From Palsa-965 sp044448685 (GTDB taxonomy: Bacteria; Bacteroidota; Bacteroidia; Palsa-965), in the NCBI GenBank assembly GCA_044448685.1, contig JBIOHC010000007.1:40009-104008 (forward strand): a stretch of 64,000 bases of DNA, written 5' to 3'. Position 1 is the first letter of the stretch. Each line of letters starts with the position of its first letter. Under the pieces are notes generated by a model. The model ran no database searches. It worked only from the letters and a program-made list of their open reading frames with translations, and was not told where the DNA came from. This document shows, piece by piece, positions 44,372 to 53,562 of this stretch. Made by a program: the position numbers and the translations under genes.

Positions 44372-44818
44372 TTAACCGGCAACAACTTCAAAGCTTACTT
44401 TAGCGCTTACATTTTTGTGCAAACGGATATCAGCTGTGTAGGTACCGACGGTCTTGACAGCTTCTTCAGCCATATTGATATTACGGCGATCCACTTCATA
44501 ACCAAGCTTTTTAAGTGCATCATGCAGCTGTACGCTGGTAACTGATCCGAATATCTTTCCGGATTCTCCTACCTTGGCAGGCACCTGTACAAGAACATCT
44601 TTCAGTTTAGCCGCTGTCTTTTCAGCTTCAGCCTGAATTTTGGCTTCTTTATGAGCGCGTTGTTTAACATTCTCGGCCATGATTTTCTTGCCTTTTTCAT
44701 CGGCAATTATGGCCATACCCTGTGGGATCAGAAAATTTCTTCCGTATCCGGGTCTTACTTTTACGATATCATCCTTGTATCCAAGGTTCTTGACATCTGT
44801 TTTTAATATTACTTCCAT
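44372..44818 (-). CDS. rplI: 50S ribosomal protein L9
   Basis: 148 residues. MEVILKTDVKNLGYKDDIVK and VRPGYGRNFLIPQGMAI form the N-terminal rRNA-binding domain, then the long connecting helix, then the C-terminal domain (KIFGSVTSVQLHDALKKLGY). Third gene of the rpsF-rpsR-rplI operon. Confidence 0.98.
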   Translation of the reverse strand: MEVILKTDVKNLGYKDDIVKVRPGYGRNFLIPQGMAIIADEKGKKIMAENVKQRAHKEAKIQAEAEKTAAKLKDVLVQVPAKVGESGKIFGSVTSVQLHDALKKLGYEVDRRNINMAEEAVKTVGTYTADIRLHKNVSAKVSFEVVAG

Positions 44819-44852
44819 ACTGTTTTCAGTGAATGATCGTTAATTGTTACAC

Positions 44853-45122
44853 TTACTTCATTAAATCCGCTACGTACGGCATCAACGCAATGTGACGGGC
44901 ACGTTTGATAGCCTGTCCTACTTTACGCTGGTATTTCACAGATGTTCCGGTAAGTCTCCTTGGAAGGATTTTACCTTGCTCATTCACAAATTTGAGCAGG
45001 AAGTCAGCATCTTTATAATCGATGTATTTGATACCGCTCTTTTTGAAACGGCAGTATTTCTTTTTCTTCACCTCCACTGTAGGAGGATTCAGATATCTTA
45101 TTTCCGAGCTATTTTCAGCCAT
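44853..45122 (-). CDS. rpsR: 30S ribosomal protein S18
   Basis: 89 residues: KKKYCRFKKSGIKYIDYKD, LPRRLTGTSVKYQRKVGQAI and ARHIALMPYV are conserved. The single Cys in YCRF is the usual position. S18 pairs with S6 in the small-subunit platform, matching its position directly after rpsF. Confidence 0.98.
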   Translation of the reverse strand: MAENSSEIRYLNPPTVEVKKKKYCRFKKSGIKYIDYKDADFLLKFVNEQGKILPRRLTGTSVKYQRKVGQAIKRARHIALMPYVADLMK

Positions 45123-45148
45123 TGTTGTTTTTTTTTAAGAATTAAACA

Positions 45149-45508
45149 TTAAGCGTTGGCGGCTTCTTTCTTTTTCTCTTTGAGCTTGCCACGGCGTTTT
45201 TCACTGTAAATGACAGCATGTTTGTCGAGTGCTACAGTCAGGAAACGCATAATGCGTTCATCCCGTTTGAATGCCAATTCCAGCTCCGCAATCAGGGAAC
45301 CGGGACCTGTGTATTCAATCATGAAATAATGGCCGGTGGATTTTTTCTCAATCTGGTAAGCCATCTTCTTGAGGCCCCAGTTTTCTTCATGTACGATCTT
45401 GCCACCAAGATCTGCAAGTAACTTTTTGTACTTGCCTACCGCCTCCTTTGCCTGTTCATCAGACAAAACGGGAGTAAAAATGAAGACGGTTTCATAATGT
45501 TTGTTCAT
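45149..45508 (-). CDS. rpsF: 30S ribosomal protein S6
   Basis: 119 residues. NKHYETVFIFTPVLSDEQAK, WGLKKMAYQIEKKSTGHYFM and ERIMRFLTVALDKHAV are S6 signatures; a Lys/Glu-rich tail (KRRGKLKEKKKEAANA) follows. First gene of rpsF-rpsR-rplI, with a good promoter at 45564-45593. Two small hairpins lie in the ~55-nt leader, but the known S6:S18 leader motif is not obvious. Confidence 0.98.
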   Translation of the reverse strand: MNKHYETVFIFTPVLSDEQAKEAVGKYKKLLADLGGKIVHEENWGLKKMAYQIEKKSTGHYFMIEYTGPGSLIAELELAFKRDERIMRFLTVALDKHAVIYSEKRRGKLKEKKKEAANA

Positions 45509-45563
45509 TTGGCTTGAATTGTTTTTGTTATTAACTCTGTTAATCCTCTTTTTTTGAGGGAGG

Positions 45564-45593
45564 CAAATATAGGAAATTATTGGTATACAGCAA
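45564..45593 (-). promoter_or_regulatory. rpsF-rpsR-rplI promoter
   Basis: Minus-strand TTG (45591-45593), exactly 19 nt, then TATATTTG (45564-45571). This is the cleanest match in the window to the Bacteroidota -33/-7 consensus. Confidence 0.7.
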
Positions 45594-45726
45594 TATGGAA
45601 CCTCTTAATTCAGTAAAAAAAACCTGCATTATGGCATAAAATATGCCTGTTTCCCCTTTTTACCCCTGCTTACCCTATACTTATTCCCGATTTTTGAACA
45701 AAAGGCACGGGAACAGATAATAATTT

Positions 45727-45734
45727 TACTTTTG
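45727..45734 (+). promoter_or_regulatory. -7-like promoter box for dnaX
   Basis: TACTTTTG, full TAnnTTTG match, 13 nt before the dnaX ATG, implying a very short leader. No -33 TTG at the usual spacing. Confidence 0.4.
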
Positions 45735-45747
45735 ACTTTCTTATTCC

Positions 45748-47517
45748 ATGAGTGATTTCATCGTTTCTGCACGTAAATACAGACCGGCCACCTTCGATAC
45801 CGTGGTCGGGCAAAGCTCCATAACCAATACCCTTAAAAATGCCATTGCCAGCCATCACCTGGCCCAGGCTTTTTTATTCTGCGGCCCGCGCGGTGTTGGT
45901 AAAACAACCTGTGCACGTATCCTGGCAAAAACAATTAACTGTTCCAATCTCAGCCCACAGACAGAGGCTTGCGATCAGTGCGAATCCTGCAAATCATTCA
46001 ATGAAGGGGCTTCCCTCAATGTCTATGAGCTTGATGCCGCTTCGAATAATTCTGTTGACGACATCCGTAACCTAGTTGATCAGGTCCGCTTCGCCCCACA
46101 GCTTGGGCAGTACAAGGTCTATATCATCGATGAGGTACATATGCTCAGCACCTCGGCCTTTAATGCCTTTCTGAAAACCCTGGAAGAGCCGCCCAAACAT
46201 GCAATCTTTATCCTCGCTACCACTGAGCGGCATAAGATATTACCGACCATACTTTCCCGTTGTCAAATTTTCAATTTCAACCGTATACGGGTAGAAGATA
46301 TTGCCAAACACCTGGAATTCATTGCCAAAAACGAACAGGTTCAGGCCGATGCTGATGCCCTCCATATCATTGCCCAGAAAGCCGACGGAGCCCTGCGGGA
46401 TGCCTGCTCCATCTTTGACCAGATAGTGAGCTTTGCCGGGAATTCAATCAGTTATAAAGCTGTTATTGAAAACCTGCATGTACTCGATTACGATTATTAT
46501 TTCAAGGCCACCGATCTCTTCCTTACCGAAGATATACCCGGCAGTCTTCTTCTCTTCAATGAGATCCTGAACAATGGCTTTGACGGACATAATTTTCTTT
46601 CCGGCATCGCTGAACATCTGCGTAACCTCCTTGTATGTAAAGATGTTTCTACCCTTGAACTGCTTGAAACAGGTGCCAGTATAAAAGAGAAATATAAAAT
46701 CCAGAGTGCTAAACTCTCTGTCCCACTCTTGCTCCGCGCCCTGAACTTCATCAACAGAGCCGATCTGCAATACAAAGCCTCGCGTAACCCCCGGCTCCTT
46801 GTAGAGCTTTGCCTCATGCAATTGTGCTCGCTCAACGTCGTTGAGCCTGAAAAAAAAAATGACTCTAACATAAGGGCAACCTTATTCAAGGATGCTTCGG
46901 CATCGCCGCAACCGGTGGCAGCCGCGGTAGCTGCAGCAGAAAAGACCATTCCTGTAGCCGATACAACCCCTTTCAAACAGTCCCCTTCTGCCCCTGAAGT
47001 ACCTGCTAAGGAAGAGCCCAAAGCGCCGGCAGCTAAAAAACCCCTGCTTAAAACAAGCTCTCCCCGTATACAGGGCTTTATCAATCCTGAACAAAAAACA
47101 GGCACAGACAAGGAGACAAGCACCAGCCCTGTTGCAGAACTCCCAAGGCAGCTTTACACTGAAGAACAGATTGAAACAGCCTGGCAGGCTTATGCCGCTA
47201 TACAGAAGTCCCTGAATAAACCGAATTATGCAGTAACCCTCAGCAGCCGTAAACCAAGGCTGGGAGAGAAAAATCTGATTGAATTTACGGTCGATAATGC
47301 CGCTCAGGCTGAATTCATACAAAGCGATAAGCAGGAACTGCTTTCCTTCCTGCGTAAGGAGATTCAGAACTATGATTTGCAGCTTATTATAGGTGTGATA
47401 AAGAATGATGGAGACCGCAAACTATATACACCTGCTGATAAATTCAAACGTATGGCCGAAAAGAACCCTGCCCTGGGTAAACTCCGCCAGCAGTTTGATC
47501 TTGATGTTGATTTTTGA
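45748..47517 (+). CDS. dnaX: DNA polymerase III subunit gamma/tau
   Basis: 589 residues. Clamp-loader ATPase: Walker A GPRGVGKT (46-53), zinc-binding Cys65, 75, 78 and 81, Walker B IIDEVHML (126-133) and the LSRCQIF sensor. Domains II-III extend to about residue 365. A run of ten A (46850-46859) then encodes Glu-Lys-Lys-Asn (368-371) at the start of a low-complexity Pro/Ala/Lys linker (to ~470), and a conserved tau-type C-terminal domain ends QQFDLDVDF. A slip by one base in either direction in the A-run hits a stop within four codons, giving a gamma-like short form (371 or 374 residues). Confidence 0.96.
   Translation: MSDFIVSARKYRPATFDTVVGQSSITNTLKNAIASHHLAQAFLFCGPRGVGKTTCARILAKTINCSNLSPQTEACDQCESCKSFNEGASLNVYELDAASNNSVDDIRNLVDQVRFAPQLGQYKVYIIDEVHMLSTSAFNAFLKTLEEPPKHAIFILATTERHKILPTILSRCQIFNFNRIRVEDIAKHLEFIAKNEQVQADADALHIIAQKADGALRDACSIFDQIVSFAGNSISYKAVIENLHVLDYDYYFKATDLFLTEDIPGSLLLFNEILNNGFDGHNFLSGIAEHLRNLLVCKDVSTLELLETGASIKEKYKIQSAKLSVPLLLRALNFINRADLQYKASRNPRLLVELCLMQLCSLNVVEPEKKNDSNIRATLFKDASASPQPVAAAVAAAEKTIPVADTTPFKQSPSAPEVPAKEEPKAPAAKKPLLKTSSPRIQGFINPEQKTGTDKETSTSPVAELPRQLYTEEQIETAWQAYAAIQKSLNKPNYAVTLSSRKPRLGEKNLIEFTVDNAAQAEFIQSDKQELLSFLRKEIQNYDLQLIIGVIKNDGDRKLYTPADKFKRMAEKNPALGKLRQQFDLDVDF
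46850..46859 (+). other. A10 slippery tract in dnaX
   Basis: Ten consecutive A, the longest single-base run I see in any coding region here. The normal frame reads GAA AAA AAA AAT GAC. With one extra A the frame reads AAA TGA (stop); with one A less it reads ATG ACT CTA ACA TAA (stop). See the dnaX entry. Confidence 0.85.
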
Positions 47518-47588
47518 TCCAGTAAGGCCTTTATTTTGTAATATTGACGACTCAAATTCATGCTGAAACCCATATTTAATCACATATC

Positions 47589-48833
47589 ATGACCAAAATT
47601 AAAGTTGCCAACCCCGTTGTAGAGCTCGATGGAGACGAGATGACCCGTATTATCTGGAAATTCATAAAGGACAAACTCATACTGCCCTATCTGGATATAG
47701 ATATTAAATACTATGACCTGGGTATTGAATACCGCGACCAGACCAACGACCAGGTAACAATAGATTCAGCTGAAGCCATCAAGAAGTATAATGTGGGTAT
47801 AAAATGTGCCACCATCACTCCTGATGAAGCCCGTGTCACTGAATTCAAACTCAAGCAAATGTGGAAATCGCCTAATGGCACCATCCGGAATATCCTTGAT
47901 GGAACTGTTTTCCGCGAACCTATCGTTTGCAAAAATGTTCCCCGCCTGGTGCCGAACTGGACTGCTCCGATCTGCATTGGCCGTCATGCCTTCGGTGATC
48001 AGTACAGGGCAACGGATTTCGTTACCAAAGGAAAAGGAAAGCTGACCTTGACATTTACACCCGAAGACGGAAGTTCAGCTCAATCATTTGAAGTATATAA
48101 TTTCAAAGGTGACGGCGTGGCTCTTGCCATGTACAATACCGATGAATCCATACGTGGCTTTGCGCATTCCTGCTTCAATACAGCCTTGCAGAAAAAATGG
48201 CCGCTCTACCTCAGCACCAAGAATACTATCCTGAAAAAATACGACGGACGCTTCAAGGATATTTTTGAGGAGATCTATCAGAAAGAATTCAAATCCAAAT
48301 ACGAGGCAGCAGGCATCGTATATGAGCACCGCCTCATCGACGACATGGTTGCTTCCGCTCTTAAATGGCATGGAAACTTTGTTTGGGCCTGTAAAAATTA
48401 TGACGGTGATGTACAAAGCGATACCGTTGCACAAGGTTTCGGATCATTGGGTCTGATGACTTCCGTGCTCGTTACTCCCGATGGTAAAACAATGGAAGCC
48501 GAAGCAGCACACGGTACTGTTACCCGTCACTTCCGTGATCATCAGGCCGGAAAACCAACCTCCACCAACCCTATCGCTTCCATTTTCGCCTGGACCCGTG
48601 GACTGGAGTTCCGCGGCAAGCTGGACAATAACCAGGAACTCATCAATTTCTGCCATGCCCTTGAACAGGTTTGTGTAGAAGCTGTTGAAAGCGGTCATAT
48701 GACCAAGGATCTTGCGGTTTGCATTCATGGCAATAAAGTAAAACACGGAGAAAATTTCCTTTATACCGAAGAATTTCTGAACGTGCTTGATACCAATCTG
48801 AAGGCTAAGCTGAATAAAAAGGTATCTGCTTAA
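47589..48833 (+). CDS. icd: NADP-dependent isocitrate dehydrogenase (homodimeric, eukaryote-like type)
   Basis: 414 residues. VELDGDEMTRIIWKFIKDKL, CATITPDEARVTEFKLKQMW, SPNGTIRNILDGTVFREPI (substrate Ser/Asn/Arg) and EAAHGTVTRHFRDHQAGKPT (NADP-binding His/Arg) match the type II NADP-IDH group that includes the eukaryotic enzymes, not E. coli Icd. Converts isocitrate to 2-oxoglutarate in the TCA cycle. Stands alone, 71 nt after dnaX. Confidence 0.95.
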   Translation: MTKIKVANPVVELDGDEMTRIIWKFIKDKLILPYLDIDIKYYDLGIEYRDQTNDQVTIDSAEAIKKYNVGIKCATITPDEARVTEFKLKQMWKSPNGTIRNILDGTVFREPIVCKNVPRLVPNWTAPICIGRHAFGDQYRATDFVTKGKGKLTLTFTPEDGSSAQSFEVYNFKGDGVALAMYNTDESIRGFAHSCFNTALQKKWPLYLSTKNTILKKYDGRFKDIFEEIYQKEFKSKYEAAGIVYEHRLIDDMVASALKWHGNFVWACKNYDGDVQSDTVAQGFGSLGLMTSVLVTPDGKTMEAEAAHGTVTRHFRDHQAGKPTSTNPIASIFAWTRGLEFRGKLDNNQELINFCHALEQVCVEAVESGHMTKDLAVCIHGNKVKHGENFLYTEEFLNVLDTNLKAKLNKKVSA

Positions 48834-48859
48834 ATAAAAGGAAACCGCTGAATAGTTAA

Positions 48860-48994
48860 ATTGTCATTCTGAGATACCTTTGGGCTTGATGGTGCAAGCG
48901 GTATCGAAGAATCTATTAAGAAACTTCGTAATCTCAATAGATTCTTCGCTACTGCCAACCCTATTTCCATCCCTAAGTAGCTCTGAATGACAAT
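48860..48994. repeat. Nested inverted-repeat (MITE-like) element
   Basis: Outer arms ATTGTCATTCTGAG (48860-48873) and CTCTGAATGACAAT (48981-48994) match 13/14. Inner arms CGAAGAATCTATT (48905-48917) and AATAGATTCTTCG (48936-48948) are perfect over 13 bp. The whole can fold as one long hairpin between icd and the LolA-like gene. No coding capacity. TCATTCTGA...GAAGAATCT is a common dispersed element in bacterial genomes. Confidence 0.8.
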
Positions 48995-49046
48995 TCGTTT
49001 TATAACTATCAATGTTAAGCTTATTGCTTCTGCTTATCTTTATTGC

Positions 49047-49790
49047 ATGCAACGACTGGCATTCCTGCTCCTATTTATTTTACCTGGCAGCAGCATTGCG
49101 CAAATAAGCAGTTCAGAAAGCCTGCTTGAAGCCATGCTGAAGCGATATACCGGTAAATGGTGCAAAACTGCCACCTTTGTACAGGCTACCTACCGCCCGA
49201 ATGACAGCCTGAACAAACACATGACCTGGTATGAAGCTGTTGAATATCCGGATCGCCTTCGTATCGATTTCAACAGTATCAGCAAGGGCAATGCAGCCCT
49301 GTTCAGGAATGACTCTGCCTACCGTTTCCGCAAGGGTCTGCTCCAGGATACCCGTAACGACAAACACGATATGCTGCTTATCCTGGGAGGCATGTATTTC
49401 CGGAAAAAGGAAGATATCATCAGTCGCCTGGCAACCCTGAATTATAAGCTGGATCATTTTTCAGAAAACACCTGGCTGGGCAAACCGGTGTATGTGCTTG
49501 GAGCCGAAAAAGGCGACACCCTTAACAATCAATTATGGGTCGACAAAGCCGAGCTGAGAGTGGTACGCTGCATTTCCCGTCTCTCCCCTACAGAAGTACT
49601 GGATATGCGCGTGGAAGCCTGTATCAAAGCCTGCGGAGGCTTTATGGAAACAAAGCTCAGCTTTTATATTAACGGGCAGCTCGACCAGCTTGAAACCTAT
49701 AAGGAAGTGCAAACCGGAATAAAGATTGACCCGGCCGTTTTTGACCCCAAACAATTCGGAAAAGTGCATTGGAGAAAGCAGGCTCCTTAG
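49047..49790 (+). CDS. LolA-like exported protein
   Basis: 247 residues from ATG 49047, which gives the signal peptide MQRLAFLLLFILPGSSIAQ; the upstream extension enters the MITE-like repeat. The mature part is beta-rich with a LolA/LolB-like layout: WYEAVEYPDRLRIDFNSI, NAALFRNDSAYRFRKGLL, WLGKPVYVLGAEKGDT, NNQLWVDKAELRVVRCIS. Such proteins carry hydrophobic ligands or lipoproteins across the periplasm; the precise role is not clear. A second LolA is expected elsewhere. Confidence 0.72.
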   Translation: MQRLAFLLLFILPGSSIAQISSSESLLEAMLKRYTGKWCKTATFVQATYRPNDSLNKHMTWYEAVEYPDRLRIDFNSISKGNAALFRNDSAYRFRKGLLQDTRNDKHDMLLILGGMYFRKKEDIISRLATLNYKLDHFSENTWLGKPVYVLGAEKGDTLNNQLWVDKAELRVVRCISRLSPTEVLDMRVEACIKACGGFMETKLSFYINGQLDQLETYKEVQTGIKIDPAVFDPKQFGKVHWRKQAP

Positions 49791-49830
49791 GCTTTTTATT
49801 ACATTTGCCTGTCAAATTAACATTAATTCT

Positions 49831-50544
49831 ATGGGACGCGTATTCGAAAAACGCAAACATACCATGTTTGCCCGCTTTGCCAAGATGGCAAAAACCTTTA
49901 CCCGTATCGGGAAGGAAATTCATATGGCTGTTAAAAAAGGCGGCCCTGATCCGGATTCGAATCCACGCCTGAGGCTTGTTATACAGAATGGCAAGGCCGT
50001 GAATATGCCTAAAGCGAATATCGATGCTGCCATACAGCGTGCCATAAGCAAAGACAAAACCGATTACGAAGAAGTGACCTATGAAGGTTACGGCCCTCAT
50101 GCAGTAGCTGTTTTTATTGAAACAGCCACCGATAACACCACCCGTACTGTTGCAAATGTACGACTGGCCTTTACCAAATGCGGAGGTGCATTGGGTAAGA
50201 CAGGATCACTGGAATTCATTTTTGACCGTAAAGGAATCTTTGAAATTGATCCGGGTAAACGGAACCTGGAAGAACTGGAACTGGAACTCATTGATTTCGG
50301 AATGGAAGAAATTGAAGAGGTCGATGACAAAGTATTTATTACCGTTGCCTTCAATGATTTCGGAAAAATGCAGAAAGGCCTGGAAGATATGGGCATTGCG
50401 GTTATCTCAGCCGAGAAAGAACGCTTCCCGAATACGTATGTGGAACTGAACCCTGAGCAACAGGCTGAAGTCATGAAACTGGTAGAAAGGCTTGAAGAGG
50501 ATGATGACGTTCAGGCCGTATACCACAATATGAAACTGGACTGA
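49831..50544 (+). CDS. yebC: YebC/PmpR-family regulatory/translation protein
   Basis: 237 residues from ATG 49831; the longer frame overlaps the upstream gene. KRKHTMFARFAKMAKTFTRI, GKEIHMAVKKGGPDPDSNPR, AIQRAISKDK, YEGYGPHAVAVFIETATDNT and ALGKTGSLEFIFDRKGIF are family signatures. YebC proteins were long described as DNA-binding regulators, and some members are reported to assist translation of proline-rich stretches. The stop is immediately adjacent to the convergent RluD-type gene. Confidence 0.93.
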   Translation: MGRVFEKRKHTMFARFAKMAKTFTRIGKEIHMAVKKGGPDPDSNPRLRLVIQNGKAVNMPKANIDAAIQRAISKDKTDYEEVTYEGYGPHAVAVFIETATDNTTRTVANVRLAFTKCGGALGKTGSLEFIFDRKGIFEIDPGKRNLEELELELIDFGMEEIEEVDDKVFITVAFNDFGKMQKGLEDMGIAVISAEKERFPNTYVELNPEQQAEVMKLVERLEEDDDVQAVYHNMKLD

Positions 50545-51609
50545 TCAGTCTGTTTCATCAGGCTTATTGGCTGTATAGGTTCTCCATTTTTTCAATACGG
50601 CTTCCATATCCGCCGGAATTTCCGACTCAAACAACATGTACTTGTTCGTAGTGGGATGCTTAAATCCAAGCGATTTTGCATGCAGACCCTGACGGGGCAT
50701 GAGCTTGAAACAATTCTCAATGAACATCCTGTATTTCTGAAAGGTGGTGCCTTTGAGTATGCGGTCTCCCCCGTAAGTATCATCATTGAACAAGGGATGT
50801 CCAATGTATTTCATATGGGCACGGATCTGATGCGTTCGTCCTGTTTCGAGCTTACATTGTATGAGCGTTACATAGCCAAAACGTTCCAGTACCTTCCAGT
50901 GCGTAACGGCATGCTTTCCCATATCCCCTTTGGGAAATACGGTCATAATTTTCCTGTCCTGCAAACTACGGCCCAGGTTACCGGTAACGGTTCCCTCATC
51001 TTCCTTCATATCACCCCAAACAAGCGCCACATAAAGTCTGTCAAGATCCCTGTCGAAGAACTTTTTGGATAAGCGTGTCAGAGAACGTTCATTCTTGGCA
51101 ATGACCAAAATACCCGATGTGTTTTTATCGATGCGGTGCACCAGCCCGGGTCTTGGTATCCCCTCTTCTTCTGCTCCCTTTTTCGGCTTCAGCACAGGCA
51201 ATTGCTGAAAGTGGTACACCAATGCATTCACCAGTGTGCCGGTATAATTACCATACCCCGGATGTACAACCATTCCGGGATCCTTATTGACAATAATCAG
51301 ATCATCGTCTTCATAGGTAATGTTAATCGGAATATTCTGTGGTATGAGCTCTATCTCTCTCGGAGGGTGAGGGAGCACAATCTGTATGATGTCATCAGGC
51401 TTAACCTTATAGCTGGACTTGACAGCTTTACCGTTCACCAGAATATTGCCTGCTTCGGCAGCATACTGAATGCGGGTACGGGTGGCCTTCTCAAGCCTGT
51501 GCATCAGAAATTTATCAATCCTGAGCATGGCCTGGCCCTTATCTACCTGCAGGCGGAAATGTTCAAAAAGTTCCTGTTCCTCTTCCGGAAGGTCGATTTC
51601 TTCTGACAT
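50545..51609 (-). CDS. RluA-family pseudouridine synthase (RluD type)
   Basis: 354 residues. An S4 domain (MLRIDKFLMHRLEKATRTRI, AGNILVNGKAVKSSYKV) precedes the catalytic domain with HRIDKNTSGILVIAKNE (catalytic Asp) and ETGRTHQIRAHMKYIGHPLF. The S4 domain fits RluD, which modifies 23S rRNA helix 69. It lies downstream of ddl, the PASTA gene and the T9SS gene in one minus-strand run. A TACCTTTG box (51628-51635) may allow separate transcription. Confidence 0.93.
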   Translation of the reverse strand: MSEEIDLPEEEQELFEHFRLQVDKGQAMLRIDKFLMHRLEKATRTRIQYAAEAGNILVNGKAVKSSYKVKPDDIIQIVLPHPPREIELIPQNIPINITYEDDDLIIVNKDPGMVVHPGYGNYTGTLVNALVYHFQQLPVLKPKKGAEEEGIPRPGLVHRIDKNTSGILVIAKNERSLTRLSKKFFDRDLDRLYVALVWGDMKEDEGTVTGNLGRSLQDRKIMTVFPKGDMGKHAVTHWKVLERFGYVTLIQCKLETGRTHQIRAHMKYIGHPLFNDDTYGGDRILKGTTFQKYRMFIENCFKLMPRQGLHAKSLGFKHPTTNKYMLFESEIPADMEAVLKKWRTYTANKPDETD

Positions 51610-51627
51610 AATTTATTTGATCGGGGG

Positions 51628-51635
51628 CAAAGGTA
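51628..51635 (-). promoter_or_regulatory. -7-like promoter box for the RluD-type gene
   Basis: Minus-strand TACCTTTG, full TAnnTTTG match, 18 nt before the ATG and just past the T9SS gene stop. No -33 element evident. Confidence 0.35.
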
Positions 51636-51646
51636 GTGTAATAAAA

Positions 51647-53560
51647 CTACCGGCTTATCAACAGCTTCCGCACACTGGGAAGTCCATTACTACCACTGCT
51701 TCTGACCAGGTAGAAACCCGGGCTGAGGGAAGAGATATCTATCGTTTCTGTATTCACGATCAGCCTGCTGAGTACAAGCTTTCCATAGGTATCAAATATT
51801 TCTATGTGGAAATGCATGCCTTCATCGCTTGCAGGTATAGCAACAATCAACTGATCATTGGCCGGATTAGGATAGATATGCAGGTTATTCAAAGTACCCG
51901 CCTGTTCTCTCACACCGGTCATGCGAATGGTATCACCGAACAGAGGACGAATCATCAGGGAGCCGCTATAGATACTTCCATACCAGGAACTAAGGCTGTC
52001 GGTACGGTAATAATTCTGAGTCACAGAATTCGTATTCTGATCAAAACCCACACTCATATTGTCTTCTGTAAACTGCATCCATCCAACATAAAAAGTGCCG
52101 GAAAGAGCTAAAGGATGATTCAGATAATACGTGGCGAAATGATTAAAGCCCGGCATATAATGAGGGGTAAATAAACTGTCGCTGCGGTAGAGCATTGATC
52201 CCGGTCCTCCGCTGCCCTGTCCCCACACACAAAGCCTGAAACCATCGGCTGAAACATCTTTCAGAATAGGATTCCAGAAAAACTGGACGGCTTTAAGCGA
52301 ATCAGCATGGTTTAATGTGTACTGTACTGCCAGCTGGGCACCGGCTCCGGTTCCAACTCCTTCGAGTCCGTAACCAAGTTCGGCTGTACCATCATCATAG
52401 GCGTAGTAGTTGTAAAAATTCTGACGGCAACGAACGGTATCCGCATAAGGTTCAACCATGTGATTAACCACAAACGTATTGGTATCAGAAAGAGATGTTC
52501 CGAAAGTGAAACTATTGGCACCGACAGGTGGATTGGCAACAGGAGCGTAAGTTTCATACCCATGACCGGGAAAAGGCTGGAAACCCACCGGATCATTACC
52601 AGTATACAGGCTTCCGAATTGTAAGGTGTGATCCCACGCCTGATATTGATAGGTGACAGGCAACGTACCCAGATCATTGTTACGGATAAAAGTATTTATG
52701 TTGGGTGCTATATCGGATGCTCCGGCATATTGCCGCCATGGCATAGCCTGAAGGTTATGGCCCAGGAATGAAAGCGGAGGATATGCAAAGGCTGCTCCAT
52801 GAATAAGTGTATCTGTATAATGTGTGAAATTTTTAAGCTGTATGCAATCCACATGCCAGTGATCCAGACAACCAAGGGGTGTTGCATAGTTACGGAAACG
52901 GAACTGAAACCAGCTGGTAGAGATGTATTTTCCGGTATCAAGCAAATTGATGGCAATCATAACCCGGCGAAAACTGGTATCATTACCTGTAAGCGTATAA
53001 CCAGGCTGTGACCAGTATTCACGCCAGGTACTGTCTTTAAAGCTTCTGAATTCAAGTACCAGACTGTCGGCCGGTTCCGGCTGATTGCCCCGGCCCTGTG
53101 CCTGGTAATAAAAACGCAGATATAAGGTATCGTTGCTGTTAGCCGGAACACCACTCACATTAACCCTTTTGGATGTAAGCGTATCGCAAGGCACACTGGA
53201 AGATTGAGCCGCGGTGAAGTCATACGGATACCCTGTCTTGTTCAGGCCGTCAAATGTTACTACACCCCAGTTAAGCGGTGCTATCGGAAAGGTGCTGTTG
53301 ACAAAGGTGTAATTATCCAGCCAGCGTGCACTGTCCGGATATGGACCGTTATACCGGAAATCATCAGCAAAGGGAAGAGGAACGATATTGTAAGGACAGG
53401 AATAATGAATGGTATCTTTACGCGTATGCATGCGGGCTTTCAACTCCTGATGCTGCTGAATAAGCACGGTATTAACCCTCAGATCCATCAGCTTTTCCTG
53501 AGCGCCGGCAAAAGAGCTATAGAAGATGCAACAAATAAGAAAAGTATAAATCCTGAACAT
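51647..53560 (-). CDS. T9SS type A sorting domain protein
   Basis: 637 residues. Signal peptide (IYTFLICCIFYSSFAGAQ), a large beta-sandwich-rich body of unknown family with several aromatic/Asn/Gly loops (e.g. FADDFRYNGPYPDSARWLDN, SLSDTNTFVVNHMVEPYADT), and a Por sorting domain from about residue 560: LNNLHIYPNPANDQLIVAI, HIEIFDTYGKLVL and SLSPGFYLVRSS. Expected to be exported by the type IX system. It is 2 nt from the PASTA gene, so it is probably co-expressed with cell-wall genes. Confidence 0.88.
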   Translation of the reverse strand: MFRIYTFLICCIFYSSFAGAQEKLMDLRVNTVLIQQHQELKARMHTRKDTIHYSCPYNIVPLPFADDFRYNGPYPDSARWLDNYTFVNSTFPIAPLNWGVVTFDGLNKTGYPYDFTAAQSSSVPCDTLTSKRVNVSGVPANSNDTLYLRFYYQAQGRGNQPEPADSLVLEFRSFKDSTWREYWSQPGYTLTGNDTSFRRVMIAINLLDTGKYISTSWFQFRFRNYATPLGCLDHWHVDCIQLKNFTHYTDTLIHGAAFAYPPLSFLGHNLQAMPWRQYAGASDIAPNINTFIRNNDLGTLPVTYQYQAWDHTLQFGSLYTGNDPVGFQPFPGHGYETYAPVANPPVGANSFTFGTSLSDTNTFVVNHMVEPYADTVRCRQNFYNYYAYDDGTAELGYGLEGVGTGAGAQLAVQYTLNHADSLKAVQFFWNPILKDVSADGFRLCVWGQGSGGPGSMLYRSDSLFTPHYMPGFNHFATYYLNHPLALSGTFYVGWMQFTEDNMSVGFDQNTNSVTQNYYRTDSLSSWYGSIYSGSLMIRPLFGDTIRMTGVREQAGTLNNLHIYPNPANDQLIVAIPASDEGMHFHIEIFDTYGKLVLSRLIVNTETIDISSLSPGFYLVRSSGSNGLPSVRKLLISR

Positions 53561-53562
53561 AC

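Noticed and set aside
45509..45563. S6:S18-binding leader motif upstream of rpsF
   Set aside because: Two small hairpins are present, but I could not see the CCG-containing bulge of the described motif, so I did not annotate a regulatory RNA.
48987..49046. N-terminal extension of the LolA-like protein
   Set aside because: It begins inside the MITE-like repeat; the internal ATG at 49047 gives a normal signal peptide.
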